A DNA stretch of 46,252 bases from NCBI RefSeq assembly GCF_000518885.1, contig NZ_JAEL01000044.1, positions 1 through 46,252 on the forward strand. The letters run 5' to 3'. Of this stretch, positions 16,403 through 24,872 are shown in pieces; position 1 is the stretch's first letter, and every line of letters starts with the position of its first letter. Both the position numbers and the translations under genes were made by a program. Source of the DNA: Bacillus sp. J33 (GTDB taxonomy: Bacteria; Bacillota; Bacilli; Bacillales; Cytobacillaceae). The notes below the pieces were generated by a model, which was given only the letters and a program-made list of their open reading frames with translations, was not told where the DNA came from and made no database searches.

Positions 16403-16437
16403 AAAAAACAGAACAAGTGTGTTTGTTCTGTTTTTTT
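16403..16437. terminator. Symmetric terminator in the divergent intergenic region
   Basis: Nine-pair stem ACAGAACAA/TTGTTCTGT flanked by a run of A on one side and T7 on the other, so it can stop transcription both ways. It lies upstream of both divergent operons and after no gene; it may insulate them or attenuate a longer leader. The rest of 16271-16568 holds the sigma-K promoter and the -10 element at 16518. Confidence 0.7.
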
Positions 16438-16517
16438 GTTGTTTGGACCATCATCCCTTTTTAAGTTCCTATTTGAATAAAATAATAGACTTGCCTATAG
16501 CATTTTTCCTATACAAG

Positions 16518-16526
16518 CATAAATTA
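16518..16526 (+). promoter_or_regulatory. Possible sigma-K/sigma-E -10 element of the sugar operon
   Basis: CATAAATTA fits CATANNNTA and lies 42 bases before the ATG at 16569. There is no AC 16-18 bases upstream, so only the -10 half is supported. Confidence 0.3.
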
Positions 16527-16568
16527 GTAATTAGATTAACCAAGAAAAAAAGACTGGGAGTTGCGTTT

Positions 16569-17651
16569 ATGAAGGTATTGACAATTTTAGGTACAAGACC
16601 GGAAATAATCAGGCTAAGCCTTATCATTAAGAAATTAGATATGTTTGCTGAGGAGCACGTACTGGTTCATACCGGACAAAACTTTACCGAAACCTTGAGT
16701 GATGTGTTTTTTAGGGAGATGAAGATAAGAAAGCCGGATTATATTCTTTTTAACCAGCAGCATACGTTTGGGGAACAATTATCAGTCATTTATAAAGGGC
16801 TTGAAGGCATTCTCTTAAAAGAAAAGCCTGATAAAGTTCTTGTTTTAGGTGATACCAACAGTGGATTAAGTGCCATTCTGGCCGAAAGGATGGGCATTCC
16901 TGTCATCCATATGGAGGCTGGAAATAGATGCTTTGATTTAGAAGTTCCGGAAGAAAAAAACCGTAAAATAATTGATGCAATTTCGAGCATCAATTTGCCT
17001 TACACTCCACAGAGCAAAGAAAATCTACTGAATGAAGGGATAGATCGAAACCGAATTATTGTTTCAGGTAACCCCATTCACGAAGTTCTTATGCATTACA
17101 ATGAGGAAATTGCAAAGAGCACCATTCTTGAAAAATTGGAACTCAGGAAAGGTGATTATTTCTTAGTGACAGCACATCGTGCAGAAAATGTGGACCATGA
17201 AAATAGGCTAGCAGAAATTTTGGCGGGAATTAACATGGTTGCTGAGACTTACCAAAAACGAGTTATATGCAGTATACATCCCCGTACGAAATCTCGTATA
17301 GATAAGACGAACAATATAATAATGCACCCAAATGTTGAATTCCATGAGCCGTTCGGTTTTTTTGATTTTATAAAGCTTGAAAAAAATGCAAGATGTGTCC
17401 TAACAGATAGCGGAACTGTACAGGAAGAATGCTGCATATTTCATATTCCTGCCGTTACAATTCGAAAAACAACAGAAAGACCTGAAACAGTCGAATGCGG
17501 CAGTAATGTTGTTTCAGGCATAAATGCCAAACGCATCGCAGAATGTGTACATGCCATGATGAAAATGCCTACCAATTGGGATCTACCCGAAGGATATCAG
17601 CACATAAATGTCTCTGATAAAGTAATTAAGATTATATTAGGAGGAATGTGA
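16569..17651 (+). CDS. wecB: Non-hydrolysing UDP-HexNAc 2-epimerase, CapG/FnlC/WbjD branch
   Basis: Inverts C2 of a UDP-N-acetylhexosamine. The 360-residue protein begins with the GTRPEIIR motif and has LVLGDTNS, the catalytic-region phrase MEAGNRCFDLEVPEEKNRK, TAHRAEN and a C-terminal nucleotide site DSGTVQEE. The NRCFD...VPEE wording is typical of CapG/FnlC/WbjD epimerases, which act last in the synthesis of UDP-L-FucNAc or UDP-L-QuiNAc rather than on UDP-GlcNAc itself. The frame is open upstream, but GGGAG eight bases before ATG 16569 decides the start. It opens an operon with the dehydratase and reductase that would supply its substrate; its stop is two bases before the next start. Confidence 0.9.
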   Translation: MKVLTILGTRPEIIRLSLIIKKLDMFAEEHVLVHTGQNFTETLSDVFFREMKIRKPDYILFNQQHTFGEQLSVIYKGLEGILLKEKPDKVLVLGDTNSGLSAILAERMGIPVIHMEAGNRCFDLEVPEEKNRKIIDAISSINLPYTPQSKENLLNEGIDRNRIIVSGNPIHEVLMHYNEEIAKSTILEKLELRKGDYFLVTAHRAENVDHENRLAEILAGINMVAETYQKRVICSIHPRTKSRIDKTNNIIMHPNVEFHEPFGFFDFIKLEKNARCVLTDSGTVQEECCIFHIPAVTIRKTTERPETVECGSNVVSGINAKRIAECVHAMMKMPTNWDLPEGYQHINVSDKVIKIILGGM

Positions 17652-17652
17652 A

Positions 17653-18639
17653 TTGTTTAAGAATAAAACGATTTTGGTTACAGGAGGCACCGGTTCATGG
17701 GGATATGAACTCGTCAGGCAACTTCTTGACTTTCATCCGAAAGAAATTAGGATTTTTTCAAGGAATGAATCAAATCAATTTACAATGAAGCAAGAATTTG
17801 ATAATAATCCAAAATTGAATTTCATTATAGGAGATATTAAAGAGAAGAAGGAACTAATTGAGGCATGCAGGGGTATAGACTATGTATTCCACTTGGCGGC
17901 ATTAAAACATGTTCCAGTATGTGAAGACCAGCCGCTTGAAGCTTTAAAAACAAATGTAAACGGAACCCAGAATGTAATAGAGGCGGCTATATTCTCTAAC
18001 GTGGAACGGGTTGTTTACATTTCAACAGATAAGGCATCTAACCCTTCAAATTTCTATGGTCTTTCTAAAGCGATGGGTGAAAGACTTATCATTCATGCCA
18101 ACACATTAGCTACCAATACAAAATTTGTCTGTATCCGTGGAGGAAATGTACTTGGAACAAACGGAAGCGTAATTCACGTGTTTAAAAAAAATATTCAGGA
18201 TAAAGGAAAAATTGGTATCACTGATATTAATATGACTCGTTTCTTCTTAACACTTGAAGAGGCAATAAAGCTTGTGTTCAAGGCGACGCGTGAAAGTGTA
18301 GGCGGTGAAATATTTGTTATGAAAATGCCTGCATGCAAAATTATAGACCTTGCCCACGTGCTTATAGAAGATTCAGGAAAAGAAAATGTTGAGATTGAAA
18401 TACTTGGAGTCAGACCTGGAGAGAAAATTCATGAACTGCTTTTGTCGGAATATGAAAGCAAAACAACAATTGCCTATGATGATGAATACTTTGTCATACT
18501 GCCCCCTATTCATATTGAGGGGTTGAAAGAGGCCTATGCTAACTATAAACCAGCGAATCTCTATAATTATAATTCTAGCAAAGAGCTAATGAGCAAGGAT
18601 GAAATTAGAGAGATCCTAAAGAAAGGCAGGTTTATATAG
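17653..18639 (+). CDS. UDP-HexNAc 4,6-dehydratase, CapE/FnlA/PseB-like SDR
   Basis: Extended short-chain dehydrogenase removing water from UDP-GlcNAc to give a 4-keto-6-deoxy sugar, often with epimerisation. Features: the Rossmann motif TGGTGSWG (11-18), the GDIKEKKEL segment, HLAALKHVP (typical of this dehydratase group), the STDKASNPSNFYG stretch with an active-site YGLSK, and VRPGEKIHE near the C-terminus, another hallmark. The Tyr in YGLSK resembles PseB/FlaA1; CapE/FnlA proteins that I remember have Met there, so the stereochemistry of the product is open. It starts at TTG, eight bases after AGGAGG, right after the epimerase stop. Confidence 0.88.
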   Translation: MFKNKTILVTGGTGSWGYELVRQLLDFHPKEIRIFSRNESNQFTMKQEFDNNPKLNFIIGDIKEKKELIEACRGIDYVFHLAALKHVPVCEDQPLEALKTNVNGTQNVIEAAIFSNVERVVYISTDKASNPSNFYGLSKAMGERLIIHANTLATNTKFVCIRGGNVLGTNGSVIHVFKKNIQDKGKIGITDINMTRFFLTLEEAIKLVFKATRESVGGEIFVMKMPACKIIDLAHVLIEDSGKENVEIEILGVRPGEKIHELLLSEYESKTTIAYDDEYFVILPPIHIEGLKEAYANYKPANLYNYNSSKELMSKDEIREILKKGRFI

Positions 18640-19466
18640 TGAAGATTCTTATTCTTGGAGGAAAAGGTATGGCAGGTCATATGTTGGTATCCTATTTCAG
18701 GAAAAACCCAGAATATAAAGTCTATTTTACTTCAAGAAACCCTCATGATAAGGACGCAGTTTTTTTAGATGTAACCAGCTCTACGAAAGTTGAGGAATTA
18801 ATAGAAGAAATAAAGCCTGAAATAATTATTAACTGCATTGGGATCCTAAATGAATTTGCCAGCCGAAACCCTAAGTTAGCTTTCCAAGTTAATAGCTTAT
18901 TACCCCACCAATTGGCAAAACTCGCAGAGCGCCATCAGGGAAAACTTATTCATATCAGTACAGATTGTGTATTTTCCGGAAGTAAAGGAAGTTACACAGA
19001 AGAAGATTTACCAGATGGCACTACCATATATTCACAATCAAAACAGCTTGGCGAAATAATTGACGATAGAAATTTAACCATTCGCACTTCTATCATCGGT
19101 CCTGAGGTTAAAGAGCACGGTATAGGTTTGTTTTTATGGTTTATGAAGCAAGAAGGAAAAATAAAAGGTTATAAAAGGGCATTTTGGAACGGTGTAACTA
19201 CTCTAGAATTAGCCAAGGCTGTAGAGGCTTTGATAAAGAAAGGTGTTACTGGACTGTACCATCTTGGAGCAGAACAAAAAATTTCCAAATATGAACTTCT
19301 TAAATTGATTCAAAAAATTTTTGGGAAGCATGATGTTGAGATTGTTTCTGATTCAGAAGTGGTCATTGACAGGACTATTAGAAGTACAAGAACAGATTTT
19401 GTCTTTTCAGTACCTTCATATGAAGAAATGCTGCTAGAACTAAAAGATTGGATAGATGAGTCTTGA
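18639..19466 (+). CDS. RmlD-type sugar-nucleotide 4-ketoreductase
   Basis: NAD(P)H-dependent reductase of the RmlD substrate-binding family, 275 residues. Seen: the Rossmann start ILGGKGMAG (4-12), NCIGILN, the STDCVFSG motif, and a YSQSK catalytic Tyr-Lys pair. It lacks the C-terminal cupin of CapF, so the set dehydratase, RmlD-like reductase and CapG-like epimerase resembles the WbvB-WbvR-WbvD route to UDP-L-QuiNAc more than the S. aureus L-FucNAc route; this is an analogy, not proof. Its GTG start shares one base with the stop of the dehydratase gene, indicating coupled translation. Confidence 0.83.
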   Translation: MKILILGGKGMAGHMLVSYFRKNPEYKVYFTSRNPHDKDAVFLDVTSSTKVEELIEEIKPEIIINCIGILNEFASRNPKLAFQVNSLLPHQLAKLAERHQGKLIHISTDCVFSGSKGSYTEEDLPDGTTIYSQSKQLGEIIDDRNLTIRTSIIGPEVKEHGIGLFLWFMKQEGKIKGYKRAFWNGVTTLELAKAVEALIKKGVTGLYHLGAEQKISKYELLKLIQKIFGKHDVEIVSDSEVVIDRTIRSTRTDFVFSVPSYEEMLLELKDWIDES

Positions 19467-20374
19467 ACATAAAGCCCAAAATGCTAATTACTGGAGGCAG
19501 TGGATTTACGGGAATGCATGCATGCAGATATTTTCATAATGCAGGGTTCGAAGTAACTGCAGTATCAAGGAAGAATTCCTGCAGCAAAGATGTTGATTGG
19601 TATACAGAGCAATGTGATCTCCTCGAGAGGAAGGACGTTAATAGGCTGTTAAGAAAACTGTGCCCTGACTATGTTCTCCATTTGGCTGCACAGAACCATG
19701 TAGGAAAATCCTGGGCGGATCCTGTGTTGTCTGTGGAATCAAATGTACTAGGTACTTTATATCTTTTAGAAGCACTGAGGCAAATAAATCCAGCATGTAA
19801 AATTATAGTATTGGGTTCTGCCCTTCAGTTTAATCCTAATAATATCTCTGAGCTGCCCCACCCATATAGTCTGAGCAAATCATTGCAGGTATTGGTTGCA
19901 CAGGCCTGGGAAACATTATTCGGCATGAATATTGTGATAGCTAAACCATCCAATTTAATCGGACCTGGATATTCAAATGGCGTATGTTCAGTTTTTGCCC
20001 AAAAAATAGTGGAGATGGAAAGAAAAATAGGCAATAACGTATTGGAAGTAAGTAATTTAAATGCACGGCGGGATTTCCTAGATGTACGTGATGCGGTCAG
20101 AGGATACCACTTCCTATTTAATTATGCAAATGCAGGAGAAATATATGAAATAGCGACTGGCAATACGCTTTCCCTTGAGGAAGTAATAAATAAATTCAAA
20201 TTATATTCGAATGCAGAGTTCACTATATCTTCCAAAGAAGTATGTGAGGAAGACATAGTCAGAGGATGCCCTGATAAAATCATAAAATTAGGATGGCAGC
20301 CTCTTATTTCCTATGATGAATCCCTCTCATGCATATTAAACTTTTATCGAAAATTAAATGAAGATTATATATAG
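19463..20374 (+). CDS. NAD-dependent epimerase/dehydratase (RMD-like SDR)
   Basis: A second extended SDR of 303 residues, resembling GDP-4-keto-6-deoxymannose reductases and related sugar-nucleotide enzymes. It shows TGGSGFTG (8-15), HLAAQNHVGKSW, and a catalytic YSLSK with LGSA supplying the Ser, plus the ARRDFLDVRD motif common to RMD/GMD proteins. The substrate cannot be fixed; no nearby GDP-mannose 4,6-dehydratase is present, so it may use a product of the preceding enzymes. It starts at TTG overlapping the previous stop by four bases; ATG 19481 is an internal alternative. The operon position suggests a fourth step in the same or a parallel sugar pathway. Confidence 0.82.
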   Translation: MNIKPKMLITGGSGFTGMHACRYFHNAGFEVTAVSRKNSCSKDVDWYTEQCDLLERKDVNRLLRKLCPDYVLHLAAQNHVGKSWADPVLSVESNVLGTLYLLEALRQINPACKIIVLGSALQFNPNNISELPHPYSLSKSLQVLVAQAWETLFGMNIVIAKPSNLIGPGYSNGVCSVFAQKIVEMERKIGNNVLEVSNLNARRDFLDVRDAVRGYHFLFNYANAGEIYEIATGNTLSLEEVINKFKLYSNAEFTISSKEVCEEDIVRGCPDKIIKLGWQPLISYDESLSCILNFYRKLNEDYI

Positions 20375-20417
20375 TAAACCTTCATTTTATATAAATCTGG
20401 AATAATGGAGTGAAATA

Positions 20418-21203
20418 ATGGATAAAAGGAAATTATTAGAAAATATGATTGTATATAGAGTCCCAAATTACAATGTTGATTTTCCAATTATTTTATTTTG
20501 GAGCCAAAAAAGCGGATGTACAACACTCTTAAAATGGTTTTTCTTTCAATTAGGTTTACTGGATGAGGCCCAAAAATACAACCCATGGATACATTATTAT
20601 GAGGAAGAGGTTTATAAAAGCAGCCAAACCTACAAACAGGAAGTAATCGATTGTATTTTGACAGAGAAAAAAGAAACGATGAAGCTTGTCCGCAATCCGT
20701 ATAAAAGAGCGGTAAGCCAATTTTTAATCCTTGCCTCTACAAAAGGTATGCCTTACTGGGAAAAGGAATGGGAGAAAATCAGGGAATTTTTCTATAATGA
20801 TAAGAATAGCAAAAGAGGGATCACCTTTAAGCAATTCCTAATTTATATAAGAGATTATCCGGGTGTAATTGATGATCATTTTAAGCCTCAATATATGGAC
20901 GGAGAGGAACTATTTGTGAAGAATTACATTTACCTTGAATCCTTTACATCTGAGATAAGTGCTATTGAAAGAAAATACAAATTGAAAAAATCCAATCTTT
21001 CGAAATTGACCTATTCTTCTCACCATCTGAAAAAATCCATGATTCTAGATGGCAAGTTTTCTAACCTGGAGATAACTAATGAAACCTTCTCAGAGAATAG
21101 AAAGCTTCCCACATATGATAGTTTTTATAACAATGAAACAACCAATTTGGTGAATAGTATATTTAAAAACGACTTTATGGTTTATGAGTATAAGATGCAA
21201 TAA
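20418..21203 (+). CDS. PAPS-dependent carbohydrate-type sulfotransferase
   Basis: Transfers sulfate from PAPS to an acceptor, probably a sugar. The 261-residue protein carries the two cofactor sites of the family: a 5'-phosphosulfate loop SQKSGCTT (29-36) followed by a helix, and the 3'-phosphate site RNPYKRAVSQF (92-102), which matches the R-x-P-x-x-R-x-x-S pattern. Beyond these the sequence is divergent. No signal peptide or membrane segment, so it acts in the cytoplasm, before export or on the surface of the forespore from the mother-cell side. ATG follows GGAG by seven bases. It lies in the sugar operon, 4 kb from the PAPS-making operon, which gives both genes a shared purpose. Confidence 0.85.
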   Translation: MDKRKLLENMIVYRVPNYNVDFPIILFWSQKSGCTTLLKWFFFQLGLLDEAQKYNPWIHYYEEEVYKSSQTYKQEVIDCILTEKKETMKLVRNPYKRAVSQFLILASTKGMPYWEKEWEKIREFFYNDKNSKRGITFKQFLIYIRDYPGVIDDHFKPQYMDGEELFVKNYIYLESFTSEISAIERKYKLKKSNLSKLTYSSHHLKKSMILDGKFSNLEITNETFSENRKLPTYDSFYNNETTNLVNSIFKNDFMVYEYKMQ

Positions 21204-21223
21204 TTGCGAAGGGAGTTGATTGC

Positions 21224-21964
21224 TTGGATTCCTCTCAACCACTTGTGACCGCAGTAATACCATTTTATAACTGCCAATATGTTAACCAAGCGATTGAAAG
21301 CATATTAAGCCAAACATACAAAAATATAGAAATTATTTTGGTGAATGATGGCTCTACTAAATATAATGATTTAATTACACCTTATTTATCTAAAATATTC
21401 TATATCGAACAAAAAAATATGGGTGTTGCTTCTGCATTAAATCAAGGTATTAAAAATGCAAACGGAGATTTTCTTGTCTGGCTTAGCTCAGATGATCTTT
21501 TTGATGAAAAGAAAATTGAAACACAGCTTTGCTTTATGTTAGAAAATAAATCAATTATAAGCTTTACAAACTTTAATATAATTGATGAAAATAACAGGAT
21601 TACAAAATTTAATGTAGGAAGAAATTTTACAAATAATTTAGAAATTCTTCAAACGATTAGAAACCACAACCCTATAAATGGATGTACGGTGATGATGTCC
21701 AAGAATCTGGTAAAAGCAATTGGATACTTTAATGAGTCACTTAAATATGCACAGGATTATGATTATTGGATACGGGCAGCTCTGCATTTTCCCGTTCATT
21801 ATTTAAAGATGACTCTAACAAATTATCGTGTCCATAATGAAATGGGATCAATATTACACAACAAGGACCAGATGAAAGAATTTTATAAAGTCAGGGAAAA
21901 ATATAGATTAGCCATAGATAATCTGATTGTTAAAAAAAAGAACGGGGCGGAGACAGATGTTTAA
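21224..21964 (+). CDS. Family 2 glycosyltransferase
   Basis: A 246-residue GT-A enzyme. The nucleotide-binding part is clear: TAVIPFYNC at the start, LVNDGST (about 39-45), then NGDFLVWLSSDDLFD, in which the Asp pair near 90 is the metal-binding DxD equivalent. A QDYDYWIRA motif near 180 is the usual catalytic-base region. It starts at TTG behind AGGGAG. No membrane segments, so a soluble cytoplasmic enzyme. The next gene begins within its last codons. Donor and acceptor are unknown; the operon suggests the modified HexNAc made upstream. Confidence 0.9.
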   Translation: MDSSQPLVTAVIPFYNCQYVNQAIESILSQTYKNIEIILVNDGSTKYNDLITPYLSKIFYIEQKNMGVASALNQGIKNANGDFLVWLSSDDLFDEKKIETQLCFMLENKSIISFTNFNIIDENNRITKFNVGRNFTNNLEILQTIRNHNPINGCTVMMSKNLVKAIGYFNESLKYAQDYDYWIRAALHFPVHYLKMTLTNYRVHNEMGSILHNKDQMKEFYKVREKYRLAIDNLIVKKKNGAETDV

Positions 21965-23711
21965 TGAGTCCTTTTCATTCAAAGGAAATGAATATTTGAA
22001 CTTTTTACCCAATACAAATGGTGTAGCTGATAATTTCAGCTACCAATTTATTGTTCTGGCCAACCCACAAAAAGTCTTAAGCAATAACAAATCGAGTTAT
22101 CTCATCGCCCCAGCCTCTGCAGAAGGTGACAGTGCAGGGGTAGGAATTATTATGAACGGTCCAGAGATCCGTATCGTTGAATACAATCAGCACAAGTATA
22201 ATACGGTCATACTCGTTCATTCAGAAACCTCAGTATGGGTTAATCTGGTACTTGTTTATACCGATAAAAAGCCTTTCCTTTATCTAAACGGGAAGCTGGT
22301 TGCAACTGGTAAAAAAAGTATGTTTAAACACGTTATTCCGTCTGGTTTTTTAGGCGGGAACGAAAAAGGAGAATGTTTTACAGGAAAAGTCCATTCTATA
22401 AAGCTGTGGAAAAAAAGTCTGACACTAGAGCAGGTTGGCCATTTACTTGACAGGAATATTGTAATGCCTTCAACTATTGTCTGGAGTAAGAATTTTCATA
22501 ATGGAATTACCTATAAGGATGGGCTTCTTTTAGAACCCAAGGTAACGGTTATTATGCCAACATATAACAAGTATTCAGAGATTTTAATGACTCTTCATTC
22601 ATTAGAATGCCAGCGATTTAGCAAGAAGGAATTTGAGGTTATTATTGCCGATGATGGTTCACTGGATGAAACTTTTAAGATTTTTAACCACCATGCCTTT
22701 TCATTTAATATTGTCTATATACGCTCCAACAAGAATATTGGCCGGCCAAATATGAGGAATCTGGGAATTAAAAATGCAAATGGGAAAGTTTTAATTTTTT
22801 TAGATTCAGAGATATTGGTAAAGCCTGACTTTATTGACAAGCACTTTAAGGCTCATACGGAAAGAGACCAGGTTGTAGTATGCGGGAGCATGGTTTTGCA
22901 CGGGGTTTTCACGAAATATCATCCTAAATATAATGACGATCAATTAAGGCAGCTGCAAATCTTAATAAAGAAAAACCCTGCAATGATGGTTAATCTTCCT
23001 AACATTTTACGTAATAAAAAACCAGTTAACCTTTTAACAAAAAAACATATTTATGATCAGTCATTCATGAAATATTCATTTGAGAAGCCATTTGTTCAAA
23101 TTTATAGGGATACATTATTTAACCTCTACGGAAATGAGCTAAAGGAGTTTAACTTCCCTTGGATCCTATTTTGTACAGGTAATGTTTCGGTCAAAGCAAA
23201 AGGGATAAAAGAAGTGGGATTATTTGAGGAATATCCAGGGTATGGGTGGGATGATCATGAAATGGGGTACCGCCTATATAAAAAGGGATATACTTTTCTT
23301 AATCACACAGGTTTGACTGCATATCATCAAGAGCATCCTATAGCAAAATCGAATCCTTTAGATGCATCGAGAAACTTTGTAAGGATGTTTAATAAATACC
23401 CGGAAATTCAGATGAGAATTTTTGCTCTTCACTACATGGGCATCACGTTCCGGCAGCTTAATATTGTTTACTATTCATATTTGAAATTTAGTTTAGCCTA
23501 CCCTGATGACTATACAGGTGTAAAAAATATCTTTTACAAAATCCTTGAACAAATTGCCCAAAAACTTTGGGATGGCGACAGACTTGTAAATCTTAGCAAT
23601 GGTTTTTCAAAGGAGGAAATACAGGCAATAAAAAAACAGCTGCAGGTCCTATCAAATCATCCAGAATATTCACCTTTTGCATCCTATTTAAATTATTTAC
23701 TGGACCTCTGA
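21957..23711 (+). CDS. LamG-like domain fused to a family 2 glycosyltransferase
   Basis: A 584-residue two-part protein. Residues 1-165 form a concanavalin/LamG-like beta-sandwich: FSFKGNEYLNF, IVLANPQ, VNLVLVYTDKKPFLYLNGKLVATG, and GGNEKGECFTGKVHSIKLWKKSLT are the familiar strands. Residues 180-500 are a GT-A transferase with VIMPTYNKYSEI, IIADDGS, FLDSEI (DxD equivalent) and a galactosyltransferase-type C-terminal block GWDDHEMGYRLYKKGY. The lectin-like part may hold the glycan or glycoprotein acceptor. ATG 21957 follows GGAG by four bases and overlaps the previous gene by eight bases; an earlier in-frame TTG lies inside that gene without a good binding site. Confidence 0.85.
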   Translation: MFNESFSFKGNEYLNFLPNTNGVADNFSYQFIVLANPQKVLSNNKSSYLIAPASAEGDSAGVGIIMNGPEIRIVEYNQHKYNTVILVHSETSVWVNLVLVYTDKKPFLYLNGKLVATGKKSMFKHVIPSGFLGGNEKGECFTGKVHSIKLWKKSLTLEQVGHLLDRNIVMPSTIVWSKNFHNGITYKDGLLLEPKVTVIMPTYNKYSEILMTLHSLECQRFSKKEFEVIIADDGSLDETFKIFNHHAFSFNIVYIRSNKNIGRPNMRNLGIKNANGKVLIFLDSEILVKPDFIDKHFKAHTERDQVVVCGSMVLHGVFTKYHPKYNDDQLRQLQILIKKNPAMMVNLPNILRNKKPVNLLTKKHIYDQSFMKYSFEKPFVQIYRDTLFNLYGNELKEFNFPWILFCTGNVSVKAKGIKEVGLFEEYPGYGWDDHEMGYRLYKKGYTFLNHTGLTAYHQEHPIAKSNPLDASRNFVRMFNKYPEIQMRIFALHYMGITFRQLNIVYYSYLKFSLAYPDDYTGVKNIFYKILEQIAQKLWDGDRLVNLSNGFSKEEIQAIKKQLQVLSNHPEYSPFASYLNYLLDL

Positions 23712-23737
23712 GCCGGAACAAGACTGCATGTTCCGGC
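23712..23737. terminator. Hairpin between convergent operons
   Basis: Perfect nine-pair stem GCCGGAACA/TGTTCCGGC with an eight-base loop, between the stop codons of two convergent glycosyltransferase genes. Neither flank has a strong T run. Confidence 0.6.
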
Positions 23738-23742
23738 ATTAC

Positions 23743-24819
23743 CTATATTTTGATCCTTAAGTTCTTTAACATATCAATAAATTGCTGCCCATATAAATCT
23801 GGAGAAAATTCCTTCTTTATGTGATTAAGGGCAGTTAAACGAATATGTTCTCTTAATTCATAATTTGTTAATAATTCTTTCCCTTCATTAAAAGCTTCGG
23901 AAATATTCCCAAGAGTGTAATATTTTCCAGTCTTGTTATGAATGATTGAATTTATAACTCCATCAGATTTTGTGGAAAGTACAGGACACTTGCAGCTCAT
24001 AGCTTCTACAATAGCATATCCGAAGCTTTCAATAATGGAAGTAGAGCAAAGGAATCCTCCAGAGTCACCAACGAGTGAAAAATACTCTGCCATCTTTTCA
24101 TGAGGAATATTAGAAAAGATATGGACACTTTTTTTCAGCTTCAACTCTTTTATTGTCTGTTGAAATCTTTGCCTCTCATTTGGATCTGAAAGAGAAGAAT
24201 CTTCAAATAAATAAAGTTTTATATTGGGGTCAAATTCGTTGATAAGTTTATGGCCAATTTTCAAAAATTCATTCCAATTTTTATTTGACTCGATCCGGCC
24301 AATCCACATTAAAATAGGATTAATACTTTGGGGTAATTTTTTATATGAGAATTCGCTGGCATTAAAGCAATTATTAAATATAAATTGGGGAAGGGGAAGT
24401 ACTTGGTTAGAAAGGATTTCTATTATATGCGGTGTTTTTGACATTAATACCCCATCCCCGTATGAAATGGCAAGAGGTATAGCTTTCTTCAGTTCTGATA
24501 TAGCCATTTCTTTTGTTCCAAGGCCCTGAATTTCAAAAATTAACTTTCCTTTATAACCTAGCTTTTTGAATCTTTCAAGTGCCCTGTAGTCTGAAGTGAT
24601 GATTACTGCTTTAAAATTTCCGTTATTTAGGATCTTTTTGATTTCGTTATCATTGTTCGAAATAAAAACAGGACCTTCATGCTTATTAACAAGCTCTCGT
24701 TTTTTTTGATAATAGAGGAAGTGGCAGTTTATCCCCCGGTTTTTAAGTGCAACAGCCCTCTGCCGATTCAAAGTTTCTACACCGCCGCTCGGTATATAAA
24801 ATACAAATAATATGTTCAT
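23743..24819 (-). CDS. Family 4 glycosyltransferase
   Basis: A 358-residue GT-B enzyme. The N-terminal acceptor lobe begins NILFVFYIPSGGVETLNRQ; the C-terminal donor lobe shows MWIGRIESNKN, the linker to the nucleotide-binding lobe, and the E-x7-E-type retaining signature within SIIESFGYAIVEAMSCKCPVL (split here: IIESFGYAIVEAM), close to the C-terminus. AAGGAGG precedes the ATG. It lies 53 bases downstream of the next gene and is probably co-transcribed with it. Donor sugar unknown; it could extend a glycan started by that neighbour. Confidence 0.9.
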   Translation of the reverse strand: MNILFVFYIPSGGVETLNRQRAVALKNRGINCHFLYYQKKRELVNKHEGPVFISNNDNEIKKILNNGNFKAVIITSDYRALERFKKLGYKGKLIFEIQGLGTKEMAISELKKAIPLAISYGDGVLMSKTPHIIEILSNQVLPLPQFIFNNCFNASEFSYKKLPQSINPILMWIGRIESNKNWNEFLKIGHKLINEFDPNIKLYLFEDSSLSDPNERQRFQQTIKELKLKKSVHIFSNIPHEKMAEYFSLVGDSGGFLCSTSIIESFGYAIVEAMSCKCPVLSTKSDGVINSIIHNKTGKYYTLGNISEAFNEGKELLTNYELREHIRLTALNHIKKEFSPDLYGQQFIDMLKNLRIKI

Positions 24820-24872
24820 ATATCCTCCTTATGAAAAACAGTACTGACGTACCATTAAACTATGTGGAGACA

